The position numbers were made by a program, and so were the translations under genes. The notes under the pieces are model-generated. The model was not told where the DNA came from and made no database searches. It saw nothing but the letters and a program-made list of their open reading frames with translations. A stretch of 64,000 bases of DNA. It comes from Candidatus Cohnella colombiensis. Lineage in GTDB: Bacteria; Bacillota; Bacilli; Paenibacillales; Paenibacillaceae. Below are positions 9,216-18,031 of the stretch, in pieces. The stretch lies in NCBI GenBank assembly GCA_029203125.1, contig CP119317.1, positions 2,728,001 to 2,792,000 on the forward strand, written 5' to 3'. The first letter of the stretch is position 1. The number at the start of each line of letters is the position of its first letter.

Positions 9216-10207
9216 CGTGCGGACGGCAAGAAGCCCATCGCTTCTTTCGCCGCTCTCAGCGTCTTGTCTGCTACGACATTCGCACGCTCGGCACCGTCAC
9301 GTAAAATATCATGGATCGCTCCCGATGAACGAATATCTGTATACTTGCGTTGCAGAGGTTCCAGTGCGTTTACGACGACTTCAGCCAAATCCTTCTTGAA
9401 CGCACCATAGCCCTGCCCATCGTAGGTTGCTTGGATCTGCTCGATTGTCTGTCCTGAACATTGAGCATAGATGCTCAACAAATTGCTTATTTCAGGTTTA
9501 TTTTGCACATCAAAAATGACTTCACGACCGAGGTCTGTTTTCGCACGCGAAATCTTCTTACGAATTTCATCTGGTGAATCCAATAAGGAGATGGCGCTTC
9601 CTGCATTCGGATTGCTCTTGCTCATCTTCTTAGAGGCATCGTCCAATGACATAATTCTCGCGCCTACTTTTGGAATGAAAGGCTCAGGAACGACGAAAGT
9701 GTCACCGAATTTATGATTGAATCTTCCTGCAAGGTCTCGCGTCAGTTCTAAATGCTGCTTCTGATCATCACCTACGGGCACAAGATTGGAATTATATAGC
9801 AAAATATCAGCGGCCATCAGTGCTGGATAAACGAATAGACCTGCACCTACCGCATCTTTCCCCTCCGACTTATCCTTGAACTGCGTCATACGTTCCAACT
9901 CACCCATATACGATAGCGTCGTCATTAACCACCCAAGCTCCGAATGCCCATGCACGTGTGATTGCATGAAGATCGCCGCTTTCGCAGGATCGATCCCAGC
10001 CGCTACGAACAATGCCGCAACCGCTTCGCTTTGCTCACGCAATGCCGCAGGCTCCTGCGGTACTGTAATCGCGTGAAGATCGACGACCATGAAGAAGCAC
10101 TCATGCTCATCCTGCAATGCAACGAAGTTCCTCATCGCACCGATGTAATTTCCGAGCGTCAATTTCCCACTTGGCTGAATACCGGATAAAACTCTCAATT
10201 GACTCAT
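9212..10207 (-). CDS. trpS: Tryptophanyl-tRNA synthetase
   Basis: 331 residues, full-length class I TrpRS that charges tRNA-Trp. The HIGH-type motif is in PSGKLTLGNYIG (12-23) and the KMSKS motif is intact at 194-198. ATG 10207 with GGGGTAG upstream. Expression is controlled by a T-box leader with a UGG specifier, so it responds to uncharged tRNA-Trp. Confidence 0.97.
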   Translation of the reverse strand: MSQLRVLSGIQPSGKLTLGNYIGAMRNFVALQDEHECFFMVVDLHAITVPQEPAALREQSEAVAALFVAAGIDPAKAAIFMQSHVHGHSELGWLMTTLSYMGELERMTQFKDKSEGKDAVGAGLFVYPALMAADILLYNSNLVPVGDDQKQHLELTRDLAGRFNHKFGDTFVVPEPFIPKVGARIMSLDDASKKMSKSNPNAGSAISLLDSPDEIRKKISRAKTDLGREVIFDVQNKPEISNLLSIYAQCSGQTIEQIQATYDGQGYGAFKKDLAEVVVNALEPLQRKYTDIRSSGAIHDILRDGAERANVVADKTLRAAKEAMGFLPSAR

Positions 10208-10274
10208 GCGTTTCTACCCCTTTTTTTGTAAAATAAACTGCGTATGCTTTAACGACATCTACTTTTCGAAAAAC

Positions 10275-10560
10275 AAAAAAGGCCCCTCATCCGCAAGGGA
10301 CGAGAGACCGTGGTACCACCCTAATTTATTTCGCTATATGCTTGAGCTAACCCCAGCAATAAGGAACAATGTTCCTCCCTCAGCGAAATCTTTAGTTCCT
10401 GTATCGGGGAACAATCGGAGAGTATTTGACTAAATAATCGTCTTTACGCTCTCGGCTCCAGGATCCATTCGGCATAGGTTCTGTACCGGCTTCCAGCAAC
10501 ATCCGGCTCTCTGTGAGCAGTTCACCTAAACGTACTTATTCCCTTCAACGCCTATCGGTA
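10275..10560 (-). promoter_or_regulatory. T-box leader of trpS (tRNA-Trp specifier)
   Basis: Reading leftwards: Stem I with the conserved GAAGGGAATAAGTA-type start, a specifier region GAATGGATCC containing the Trp codon TGG (10467-10465), then the T-box AGGGTGGTACCACG (10322-10309). The terminator stem follows, with 12 pairs including wobbles (GGTCTCTCGTCC / GGATGAGGGGCC) and a T6 tail. Uncharged tRNA-Trp should stabilise the antiterminator. Confidence 0.95.
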
Positions 10561-10574
10561 TGAATTATGCTATT

Positions 10575-10602
10575 ATTATACGCCTCGGAATTCGGTTGTC
10601 AA
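10575..10602 (-). promoter_or_regulatory. Sigma-A promoter of trpS
   Basis: Consensus TTGACA (10602-10597) and TATAAT (10580-10575) separated by 16 bases, directly before the T-box leader. Transcription would start near 10568. Confidence 0.9.
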
Positions 10603-10606
10603 CCAA

Positions 10607-10640
10607 AACCCCCTCAATCGCATGAAGACTTGAGGGGGTT
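10607..10640 (-). terminator. Terminator downstream of the 10671-11069 gene
   Basis: Perfect 11-bp stem AACCCCCTCAA / TTGAGGGGGTT with a 12-base loop, followed on the minus strand by TTTTGGTT. It lies between the stop of the hypothetical gene and the trpS promoter. Confidence 0.85.
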
Positions 10641-10670
10641 ATTGATCGATTGTGCAAATTATGTAACGAA

Positions 10671-11069
10671 TTAATCCTGATAAATTTCGGAAGAATGATG
10701 ATGCTTCGAGTTTGGACGGATCATCAGATTCGCCATATTGTAATTCGATTCGAACAGAACACTGATGTAAATTTTACCTTGCTTCAATACGAAATCGTAA
10801 GCAATTTCACCATGTGTCCAAACACTTTTGCGTTGCAGGGATTCAATCGCCATACTGCGCAGTTGCTTAACTTGCCCAGCATTCATTCCAACAACCTCAT
10901 GCTTTGATGTTCCGTAATCGAATGGCAAATGACGAATGCCAAACCGACCTACTTTATTATCTCGAACTTGTAAAACAATCGTTCCCGCTGACATGCCCAT
11001 CAATTCCGCCTCAAGCTTCCTCAATGCAATATCCACCTGTCGAACCAGAACTTCATTTACCAATTCCAT
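10671..11069 (-). CDS. Hypothetical protein
   Basis: 132 residues, soluble, no signal or membrane segment. I do not recognise a family. It has a mixed alpha/beta pattern, a VVGMNAGQVKQLRSMAIESL helix and a His-rich end. GGAGGAGA favours ATG 11069 (6 bases) over the ATG one codon upstream. It forms a single-gene unit closed by the terminator at 10607-10640. The preceding 150 bases (11073-11223) are AT-rich with no clear signals. Confidence 0.65.
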   Translation of the reverse strand: MELVNEVLVRQVDIALRKLEAELMGMSAGTIVLQVRDNKVGRFGIRHLPFDYGTSKHEVVGMNAGQVKQLRSMAIESLQRKSVWTHGEIAYDFVLKQGKIYISVLFESNYNMANLMIRPNSKHHHSSEIYQD

Positions 11070-11223
11070 CATTCTCCTCCTTTTTTCTTATAATTCTATT
11101 TTTTTCTAGGTATTACCTATTATGACTCAAGGCTCATTATATTTTAATTATTAGAAAATTGCAACAATTACTCTCATAAATTGTTAATTATTGTTTGAAA
11201 AAATCATATTTTGTAGTACTTCA

Positions 11224-13002
11224 TTACTTATCGCACAACTCGGCAAAGCGCTCAACGTCTGCAATAACAGTGGAAACAGCATCACGCCAGAAACCTGGAT
11301 TTTCTAAATCTACACCCAGATGCAGCTTAGACAATTGCTCAACAGTCATTACTCCTGTATCTTTGAGCAGTTGTTTATAGCGTTCTGGGAAGTTGTCAGC
11401 ATCTCGTTCTGCTACTGCGATTAAACCCGTGCTGAACAAGTATCCAAACGTATATGGGAAGTTGTAAAATGGAACATCGGTCAAGTAAAAATGTAACTTC
11501 GAAGCCCAGAAATGAGGGTGCCAGCTATCCAAAGCATCTCCGAAAGCTTCCTTCTGAGCCTCAACCATAAGTTCATTTAGTTGATCTGCATCTAACATTC
11601 CAGATGATCTGCGATTGTACATTCTTGTTTCGAACAAGAAACGAGCACGAATATTCATCAGAAATGCAACTGCTCGTTGTAAGCGATCGTCAAGCAGTGA
11701 CAGCTGCTCTTCCTTACTCGACGCTCTTCGCAGCAATGCATCACTAACGAGCGCTTCAGCGAAAGTCGAAGCGGTTTCCGCAACATTCATCGCATATTGC
11801 TGAGCCATTGGTGGCAAAGATTCGACAAGCGCACCATGATACGCATGTCCGAGCTCATGTGCCAATGTGGATACATTGCCTGGTGTCCCTGAATAAGTCA
11901 TGAAGATTCGGCTCTGACGGCTTAACGGAAAGCTCGTGCAGAAGCCACCAGGACGCTTTCCAGAGCGATCCTCCGCTTCAATCCAACGATCATCGAATGC
12001 TTTCTTTGCCAACTTAGCCAAATCCGGTGAAAATTGCTCGAATGCATCCAAAATAATTTCTGCAGCCTCTTCATAAGGAATGTTGCTCTTGCTTGAAGTT
12101 AATGATGCATCAATATCGTGCCACGCCAACCGCTCTTTGCCGATTAGCTTCGCCTTCAACGACAAATATTTTTTTAACGGATCAATACCTTCCGCAACAG
12201 CGCTCCACATCGCATCGAGCGTTGCTTTGCTCATTCGATTGATACGTAGTGGCTCTTGAAGCGGATCACTCCAATTCCGCATTGCATATAGCTTTAAGCG
12301 GAAGCCGGATAACCGATTGAGCGTATCCGAGCACAAATCCTCTTTAGCTGCCCAAGCTTCTTCCCACTTCGCAGACATTAAATTTCGGACATCTGGGTTC
12401 GGATCATCGAGCTTATTCGCTGCTTGACCTACAGAAAGCGTCGTTTCAATGGACGCTTCAGTCCAAGGGATCGAGATTCCACTTACGATGGTGTTATAGT
12501 GCTCCCCCCAGCCATGGTATCCGTCAACTGAAAGCTCACTAACAACACTTTCAAGTGCAGGTGACATCTTATCTAACGCAGTCTCTCTGCGCTCATTTAG
12601 AGGATACTTAATTTTCGCCAGCTCGGACTGATTAATCCACTCCTCCCACTGAGGAACTGGTACTTTTGCAAGCAGTGCATCATACAAGTCTGATGCCTGC
12701 TTAAACTTCGCCGATAATGTCGTAACCCGGTCGGACAAAGCAACCGCTCTTTTATCACTCATTTGTTGTGAAGTTAAGCAGCTTAAAAACGCGTCAGCCT
12801 CACTGATTCGCGCTAGTGTCAACTGTAGCTTATCTGTCCACTCATTCAAAGTTGCATTGCTCACAGTTGATTCATTTTCTGCTTCCTGTAACTGGTGGAG
12901 CAATGACTTTGTTAGCTGTTCAGTCTCCTCTAGGAAAGACAAGAAAGTGACTGAGGAAGAGCCACCTACAAACAACGACTCCAAATCCCATATTTTGTTC
13001 AA
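11224..13002 (-). CDS. pepF: M3 family oligoendopeptidase (PepF-type)
   Basis: About 592 residues. Zinc metallopeptidase that cleaves oligopeptides in the cytoplasm. The HExxH motif HELGH (His382, Glu383, His386) with AYHG is intact, as is the N-terminal WDLESLF start typical of the family. The TTG at 13002 is preferred, with AAAGGGTG upstream; the ATG at 13032 has no ribosome site. In Bacillus, pepF (yjbG) also lies near the globin gene yjbI, as it does here. Confidence 0.9.
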   Translation of the reverse strand: MNKIWDLESLFVGGSSSVTFLSFLEETEQLTKSLLHQLQEAENESTVSNATLNEWTDKLQLTLARISEADAFLSCLTSQQMSDKRAVALSDRVTTLSAKFKQASDLYDALLAKVPVPQWEEWINQSELAKIKYPLNERRETALDKMSPALESVVSELSVDGYHGWGEHYNTIVSGISIPWTEASIETTLSVGQAANKLDDPNPDVRNLMSAKWEEAWAAKEDLCSDTLNRLSGFRLKLYAMRNWSDPLQEPLRINRMSKATLDAMWSAVAEGIDPLKKYLSLKAKLIGKERLAWHDIDASLTSSKSNIPYEEAAEIILDAFEQFSPDLAKLAKKAFDDRWIEAEDRSGKRPGGFCTSFPLSRQSRIFMTYSGTPGNVSTLAHELGHAYHGALVESLPPMAQQYAMNVAETASTFAEALVSDALLRRASSKEEQLSLLDDRLQRAVAFLMNIRARFLFETRMYNRRSSGMLDADQLNELMVEAQKEAFGDALDSWHPHFWASKLHFYLTDVPFYNFPYTFGYLFSTGLIAVAERDADNFPERYKQLLKDTGVMTVEQLSKLHLGVDLENPGFWRDAVSTVIADVERFAELCDK

Positions 13003-13077
13003 CGATATCGCACCCTTTCCATTGCAACCCATAGCTGCTCTGATGTATGTTTATTTGTATCAAAGGAGGCATACACT

Positions 13078-13362
13078 ATGATACCCTTTAGCAATTGCTG
13101 GCCTTACGACATTGTTCGCGAAGATGTGTATGTACAACACTGCCCATTTTGCCCATCACAGCACATCTTACTACCGATTAAATCAGACGATGTGAAGAGC
13201 CTGTATGGTGGCGCTCGCAAAATCACACTCGTATTTCCTTGCTGCCACAGCAGATTGAGAATCATTGATGCGGATGGCGATTACTTATTGTCGAATCGCG
13301 TTTTACGTAGAAATGAGGGGTTAACAAAAAGAAATACAGATGAAGGAGAACTGTCTAGCTAG
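13078..13362 (+). CDS. Hypothetical protein with paired cysteines
   Basis: 94 residues. Two cysteine pairs (HCPFC at about 21-25 and FPCCHS at about 53-58) suggest a zinc-ribbon-like metal site, followed by a RIIDADGDYLL stretch. I have no named family. ATG 13078 with AAAGGAGG. It is divergent from pepF. A stem (GAAGG-GAACT) at 13342-13371 overlaps its end, without a clear T run. Confidence 0.65.
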   Translation: MIPFSNCWPYDIVREDVYVQHCPFCPSQHILLPIKSDDVKSLYGGARKITLVFPCCHSRLRIIDADGDYLLSNRVLRRNEGLTKRNTDEGELSS

Positions 13363-13384
13363 TTCCCCTTCTGCTGCATTCTCT

Positions 13385-14086
13385 TTATGCTCCACTATTC
13401 TGCATTTCCTCTGGTAATTCTTCGCCTCGACCGGTCATATCCTCGCGGATATTCTGCCACTGTTCACGACTAGCACGAATCATCGCCGCATCCTCAATCT
13501 TCCGATCGTTAATGACCCGACCAAACCATTTGACAGCATCATGATATTCACCCAAACGGCGATGCAGCTCTCCAATCAAATACATCAATCTGGCATTGCT
13601 AATTGACCCGCGTTCTGTCTCAAATACTCGAATATAAGCGTCAAGCGCATATCTCAAAAATCTTTGCTCCTGCTCTACGTTACCATCATAACGGTACAAC
13701 CATACGATGTGGTGTAAAATCCCCGCGATTACACGATCCTTCTCCTCTACAACCTGAGCTGTCAATAATGCAAGCTTATAACATTCTAAAGCTTCAGCAT
13801 TGTTTCTTACTTGGCCATAGTCTCTAAATTTCCAATGTATACCTATCTTATCTAAATACAGCTTTTTCTTGCGATCCTGTAAGCGATCATCAAAGCTTTC
13901 TGTCGAGGCAAATCCACAATTCGGACAGACGCGCACCACATAATAATCTGGATTTACTGTCTTGAAATATGAGCAGAAATCACTATCGGTATTGATTGAC
14001 TTCTTAAAGCTCGGACGTACGCGAGAGGTCTGATATTCGACTTCACAGCACGTACATTGAACTTTAATTGGATAAAGTGGTTCCAT
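13385..14086 (-). CDS. DUF2225 family protein
   Basis: 233 residues. N-terminal zinc-binding region with CTCC (about 11-14) and CPNCGFAS (about 55-62), then a helical, TPR-like C-terminal half. The molecular function is unknown. ATG 14086; its GAGGAGGGG site overlaps the stop of the upstream globin gene, so the pair is co-transcribed. Confidence 0.85.
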   Translation of the reverse strand: MEPLYPIKVQCTCCEVEYQTSRVRPSFKKSINTDSDFCSYFKTVNPDYYVVRVCPNCGFASTESFDDRLQDRKKKLYLDKIGIHWKFRDYGQVRNNAEALECYKLALLTAQVVEEKDRVIAGILHHIVWLYRYDGNVEQEQRFLRYALDAYIRVFETERGSISNARLMYLIGELHRRLGEYHDAVKWFGRVINDRKIEDAAMIRASREQWQNIREDMTGRGEELPEEMQNSGA

Positions 14087-14097
14087 GTCGCCCCTCC

Positions 14098-14481
14098 TCA
14101 GGATGGGTCAGAATTAATAAAATGATTTGCAGGACCAGCCAATCGATCCAGCATCAACTGCTTCAAGTGATCAGGAATTTCCGTCTCTTGCAATGCAGCA
14201 GCCATGCAATTCAGCCATGCTTGTGCCCGCTCTGGTGTAATTGGGAAAGGGAGATGTCTCGCCCGCATCATGGGATGACCGTATTCATCGGAATAGAGCG
14301 CAGGACCTCCGAAAAATTGAGATAGAAACATATATTGCTTGTCCATTACCGGACGAATATCGTCGGGAAACAACGGACCGATTAGCGGATTAGCTTGTAC
14401 TTTAGGATAAAATTTTTCTACAACATCACGGACGGTGTCTGCTCCGCCGATCATCTCATAGAGTGTGCCTTCATGTAACAT
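14098..14481 (-). CDS. Truncated hemoglobin (YjbI-like)
   Basis: 127 residues, group II truncated hemoglobin. Conserved features include LYEMIGG, the helix-E region, MMRARHLPFPI with the proximal histidine, and AWLNCMAAAL. These heme proteins bind O2 or NO. Start ATG 14481 follows AGGAGG; an in-frame extension to 14562 has no ribosome site. Its position near pepF echoes the Bacillus pepF-yjbH-yjbI cluster. Confidence 0.9.
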   Translation of the reverse strand: MLHEGTLYEMIGGADTVRDVVEKFYPKVQANPLIGPLFPDDIRPVMDKQYMFLSQFFGGPALYSDEYGHPMMRARHLPFPITPERAQAWLNCMAAALQETEIPDHLKQLMLDRLAGPANHFINSDPS

Positions 14482-14683
14482 GCAGAGCTTCCTCCTATGC
14501 AAATAGCTTCCTATTTTCCATGTCATTAATATTTGATTTAGGTCATTCATACCAGGAAACATTGACCAAATTACTAGTAATTAACCGATCTTATTGTACC
14601 ATACTCTAATCTTTACTCACAGGGGAAAGATTAGACATGCATTCACATATATTGGACATGTATGCAGGAAGGGAGCGATCTGA

Positions 14684-15790
14684 ATGAGATCGATACAAAG
14701 TAACGCAGGAGCATCCAGCCGATGGCTATTATTGATTGGAGTATTCAGTCTCGGCGGTATATCCCTGTTGCTTGCCTCCCTTGCACTCGCAATGCCTGAC
14801 CATATGCTAACAGCCTCCTTGCGCGGAGTCGCTGTGTGGTGGGAAGTACTTTTTCCTGCATTGTTTCCTTTCTTCGTGCTCTCCGAGATTTTGCTTGGTG
14901 TGGGAGTCGTTCACTTTGTTGGTACACTGCTTGACCCGTTCATGCGACCGCTGTTTCGCTTGCCCGGAATCGGTGGTTTTGTCGTCGCCATGGGCTTTGC
15001 GTCAGGATATCCGATTGGGGCACGGCTCACTTCACAATTAATGGAACAAAATTTACTGACGCGTGAGCAAGGGGAGCGCTTAGTAACAATTACAACTACA
15101 TCTGATCCTATCTTCCTAATTGGAGCAGTATGTATCGGATTTTTTGGAAATGTTCATCTTGCTCCAATCATCGCGATCACACATTACGGAACCGCACTTC
15201 TAATCGGAATCTTCGCAAGCTTACGAACTAAAGACACGAATAATAAGCTGCAGTTCCTAGAAAAATCACATAAACGCTCTTTCAAAGCTGCACTAGCCGC
15301 AATGCATCGTGCTCGACTTGCAGATGGCCGAACGTTCTCGACATTGCTTCAGCAAGCACTACAATCCTCGCTTGCGCTCATTGTCATCGTAGGTGGGCTT
15401 GTCGTCTTTTTCTCGGCGACGCTAGAACTTCTTATGCACAGCGGATTATTATCTTCATTCCGACAGCTGATCGCTAGCTTGCTTCAGTTATTCGGATCCT
15501 CCCCTCAACTTGCCCCCGCAATCGTCAATGGTACGTTCGAGGTTACTCTTGGAGCGAAGGCTGCAGCGGCTCACGGAACCGGAGTGAATACTAGCTTGCC
15601 TCTCGTTGATCAAGTTGCCATTGCTGGCTTTATTTTATCTTGGGCTGGCTTATCGGTACATGCACAAGTCGCCGGGTTAATGAGTCGAACGACATGGCGA
15701 TACTTACCATTCGCTCGCGATCGATTCATTCATGGGGTCCTCACCCTATGTGCAGTATATATCGTATGGCCGTTCTTTAACATGAATTGA
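14684..15790 (+). CDS. ylbJ: Sporulation integral membrane protein YlbJ
   Basis: 368 residues, polytopic, with the nucleoside-transporter 'gate' domain typical of YlbJ and SpoVV-like proteins. Conserved: LFPALFPFFVLSEIL (about 55-69) and GFASGYPIGARLT (about 104-116). In Bacillus it is needed for engulfed-spore maturation and has been linked to dipicolinate transport. ATG 14684 with GGAAGGGAG. Single gene. Confidence 0.9.
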   Translation: MRSIQSNAGASSRWLLLIGVFSLGGISLLLASLALAMPDHMLTASLRGVAVWWEVLFPALFPFFVLSEILLGVGVVHFVGTLLDPFMRPLFRLPGIGGFVVAMGFASGYPIGARLTSQLMEQNLLTREQGERLVTITTTSDPIFLIGAVCIGFFGNVHLAPIIAITHYGTALLIGIFASLRTKDTNNKLQFLEKSHKRSFKAALAAMHRARLADGRTFSTLLQQALQSSLALIVIVGGLVVFFSATLELLMHSGLLSSFRQLIASLLQLFGSSPQLAPAIVNGTFEVTLGAKAAAAHGTGVNTSLPLVDQVAIAGFILSWAGLSVHAQVAGLMSRTTWRYLPFARDRFIHGVLTLCAVYIVWPFFNMN

Positions 15791-15888
15791 GTCGCCACAA
15801 TCCGACATTGGGATTGTATTCGCTCCCGTTATTGTTTATGATCTAGTCAGGATTACGCTGAACGACTGACTGGAAGGAGCGTCACCTC

Positions 15889-16686
15889 TTGAAATACGCT
15901 TTGCTTGAACGTGGAGATTCATTATCCCATCAATTATCAGAACAATTTCATCATTTAGCCAAAGAACGCGGGTTTATCATCGATAAAGATTCGCCAGAAC
16001 TTGTCATTTCCATCGGCGGTGATGGCACATTGCTACAAGCGTTTCATCGCTATGAACCCTTATTGGATAAAGTAGCTTTTGTAGGTGTGCATACGGGCCA
16101 CTTGGGCTTTTATGCAGATTGGAAGAAGGACGAAATTGACACTTTACTCGACCTTATGCATACGTCTGAACCTCAATTGGTGCAATATCCGCTTCTTGAT
16201 ATCGTAGTTACATGTGACGAAGGAACGACCCATTTTGTCGCATTGAATGAATTCAATTTGAAAAGCGTTAACGGCACTCTTGTTGCTGCGCTTCATATTA
16301 ATGATGAGCCATTCGAAGTGTTTCGTGGCGATGGCATTGTCATTTCAACACCGACAGGAAGTACTGCGTACAACAAAAGCCTTGGCGGAGCGGTCATCCA
16401 TCCTTCTCTAGAGGCATTGCAGATCGCAGAAATTGCTTCCATTAACAATCGCGTCTATCGTACGCTAGGCTCATCTGTCATTTTACCAAAGCACCATCAT
16501 TGTGATATTGTGACGCAACCAACCGACCTCTTACATATTAGCGTTGACCATCTCGTCATGCAGATGACTGGGGTCAACTCGATTACGTGCAGCGTATCAG
16601 ATCGAAAGGTGACCTTCGCCAGATATCGCCCATTCCCTTTCTGGAATCGCGTGCGAGAAGCATTTATCGGTTCACCTAAGCAATAA
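15889..16686 (+). CDS. nadK: NAD kinase
   Basis: 265 residues, the usual length of the short Bacillus-type enzyme that makes NADP from NAD. The GGDGT motif (catalytic Asp45) is intact, as is FRGDGIVISTPTGSTAYNKSLGG (about 144-166) for NAD binding. TTG start at 15889 behind AAGGAG. The spacer upstream has an ACAATCC/GGGATTGT hairpin at 15796-15816. Confidence 0.95.
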   Translation: MKYALLERGDSLSHQLSEQFHHLAKERGFIIDKDSPELVISIGGDGTLLQAFHRYEPLLDKVAFVGVHTGHLGFYADWKKDEIDTLLDLMHTSEPQLVQYPLLDIVVTCDEGTTHFVALNEFNLKSVNGTLVAALHINDEPFEVFRGDGIVISTPTGSTAYNKSLGGAVIHPSLEALQIAEIASINNRVYRTLGSSVILPKHHHCDIVTQPTDLLHISVDHLVMQMTGVNSITCSVSDRKVTFARYRPFPFWNRVREAFIGSPKQ

Positions 16687-16847
16687 TTGAATAGTTCCAA
16701 AATGGAGTTATCCCGATTTCTAAGGCATCCGTAAACTTTCCACCACACTGCCATTCCCTCGTTCTATGTAGAGAATTGATCTTTTATAGAGATACGATCA
16801 TGTGTGTGCCGACTTAGGGAGATTTAGTGGTTATTACCCTTACTTAT

Positions 16848-17024
16848 CGGACATGAGAGACCTTATTTGCTAAATTATGCCCATTTCTCGCTCATAGCGG
16901 ACATGAGAGACCTTATTTGCAATAAATCATGCAATTTAGATACAAGTAAACACAAATAAGGTCTGTGGTGTCCGTTCCAATTAAAAATTCCCACTATATC
17001 GTCCAATAACGTCTCTCATGTCCG
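16848..17024. repeat. Four copies of a 23-bp repeat, two direct and two inverted
   Basis: Two exact copies of CGGACATGAGAGACCTTATTTGC (16848-16870 and 16898-16920; given here as one 23-base unit whose core is CGGACATGAGAGACCTTATT) are followed by two inverted, slightly diverged copies (16954-16974 and 17003-17024). The set could fold as two nested hairpins. The surrounding space from 16687 to 17153 contains no gene; apart from these repeats only the terminator at 17100-17137 is recognisable. Confidence 0.85.
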
Positions 17025-17099
17025 TTACGAACATCATCGCGGTAATTCAGACGCTGAAGTTGCTTAGCTGAGACAATTTATACTTTCTTAACTGTGAAA

Positions 17100-17137
17100 A
17101 AAAGCCGTTTCCGATCTTCATATCGGAAACGGCTTTT
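17100..17137 (-). terminator. Terminator of the yutD-lipA transcript
   Basis: Perfect 16-bp stem AAAAGCCGTTTCCGAT / ATCGGAAACGGCTTTT with a 6-base loop; T run follows on the minus strand. It lies 16 bases past the yutD stop. Confidence 0.9.
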
Positions 17138-17153
17138 ACTATTCATAGAGCAT

Positions 17154-18017
17154 CTATGCTTCTGGCTTAGAGGGAGCATTCGACCTTTGTTCGTTCGGAC
17201 GATTGCTGAAGTTTTTGCGACGGCGATTTTTGCCTTGCCAGCGATTGCCGCTCCGCGTTGATTCGCCAGTCTGTCCACCGTCTGTTTCACCTTGTTGTCG
17301 ATTGTCACCTGAAGGTCGCGGCGCACGATGGGAGTTATTGGACTTCCCTTGGCCAAATTCTTGATTGCCTTGGTTCGGATTCCCTTGACCTCGATGATTT
17401 GGTCGGCGCTCACGTTCATGTCCACCGTTCGACTCAAAATTCGAACGCCCTTGGTTGCGATTGTTTGAATCTCTTCCTGATTGGCTATTCCCACTCGAAG
17501 CATTATTCGCAGCATGTGCATTGCGACGCTCAGCGCTTTCTGCTGCCGCCCTTGCAACTGCGGACACCGTAATATTCGGCACTTTCGTTGGTCCACCAGC
17601 ACGTTCCTTTTGTGGCCAACGCGTTATGGGGCCACTAATTGTCGCTGCTGTTTCCGCGATTTGCTCTCCTGTTTCACTTAAGGCAACAGCAGCCTCTGGA
17701 GTACTCGGCAAGTCTGTCAGTTGTTCAGGAGGAACATCTTTCACATCTGTCTTAGACACAACGAAATACGCACACCCAAAATTACAATATTCATTAATGT
17801 AATCGACCAAGCTAGAAATCGTGCTATCCTTCGTCGCGCGAGGATGACCGTCTCGGTAGAAGCCACGCAATCGTAACTGCTGGTATCCCCAATCTCCTAC
17901 GATATAATCAAACCGATCTAATACATCACTATAACGCTCACGGAAAGCTTCAGGGTTCCATCCATTCTTATGGTCATGAATAACTGCGAATGCATTGCCT
18001 CCAGCCATGAATATCAC
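17154..18017 (-). CDS. yutD: YutD family protein with long basic disordered tail
   Basis: 287 residues. The first 95 or so are the YutD (DUF1027) domain with IVGDWGYQQLRLRGFY and NEYCNFGCAYFV, which is about the size of Bacillus YutD. The remaining 190 residues are low-complexity, rich in Arg, Asn, Gly and Gln, with RNQGR, RGQGN and KNRRRKN blocks resembling RNA-binding RGG tails. Function is unknown. GTG start at 18017 behind AGGAGGAG. It lies 14 bases after lipA, as in Bacillus where yutD and lipA are neighbours. Confidence 0.85.
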   Translation of the reverse strand: MIFMAGGNAFAVIHDHKNGWNPEAFRERYSDVLDRFDYIVGDWGYQQLRLRGFYRDGHPRATKDSTISSLVDYINEYCNFGCAYFVVSKTDVKDVPPEQLTDLPSTPEAAVALSETGEQIAETAATISGPITRWPQKERAGGPTKVPNITVSAVARAAAESAERRNAHAANNASSGNSQSGRDSNNRNQGRSNFESNGGHERERRPNHRGQGNPNQGNQEFGQGKSNNSHRAPRPSGDNRQQGETDGGQTGESTRSGNRWQGKNRRRKNFSNRPNEQRSNAPSKPEA

Positions 18018-18031
18018 GATTCGCTCTCCTC

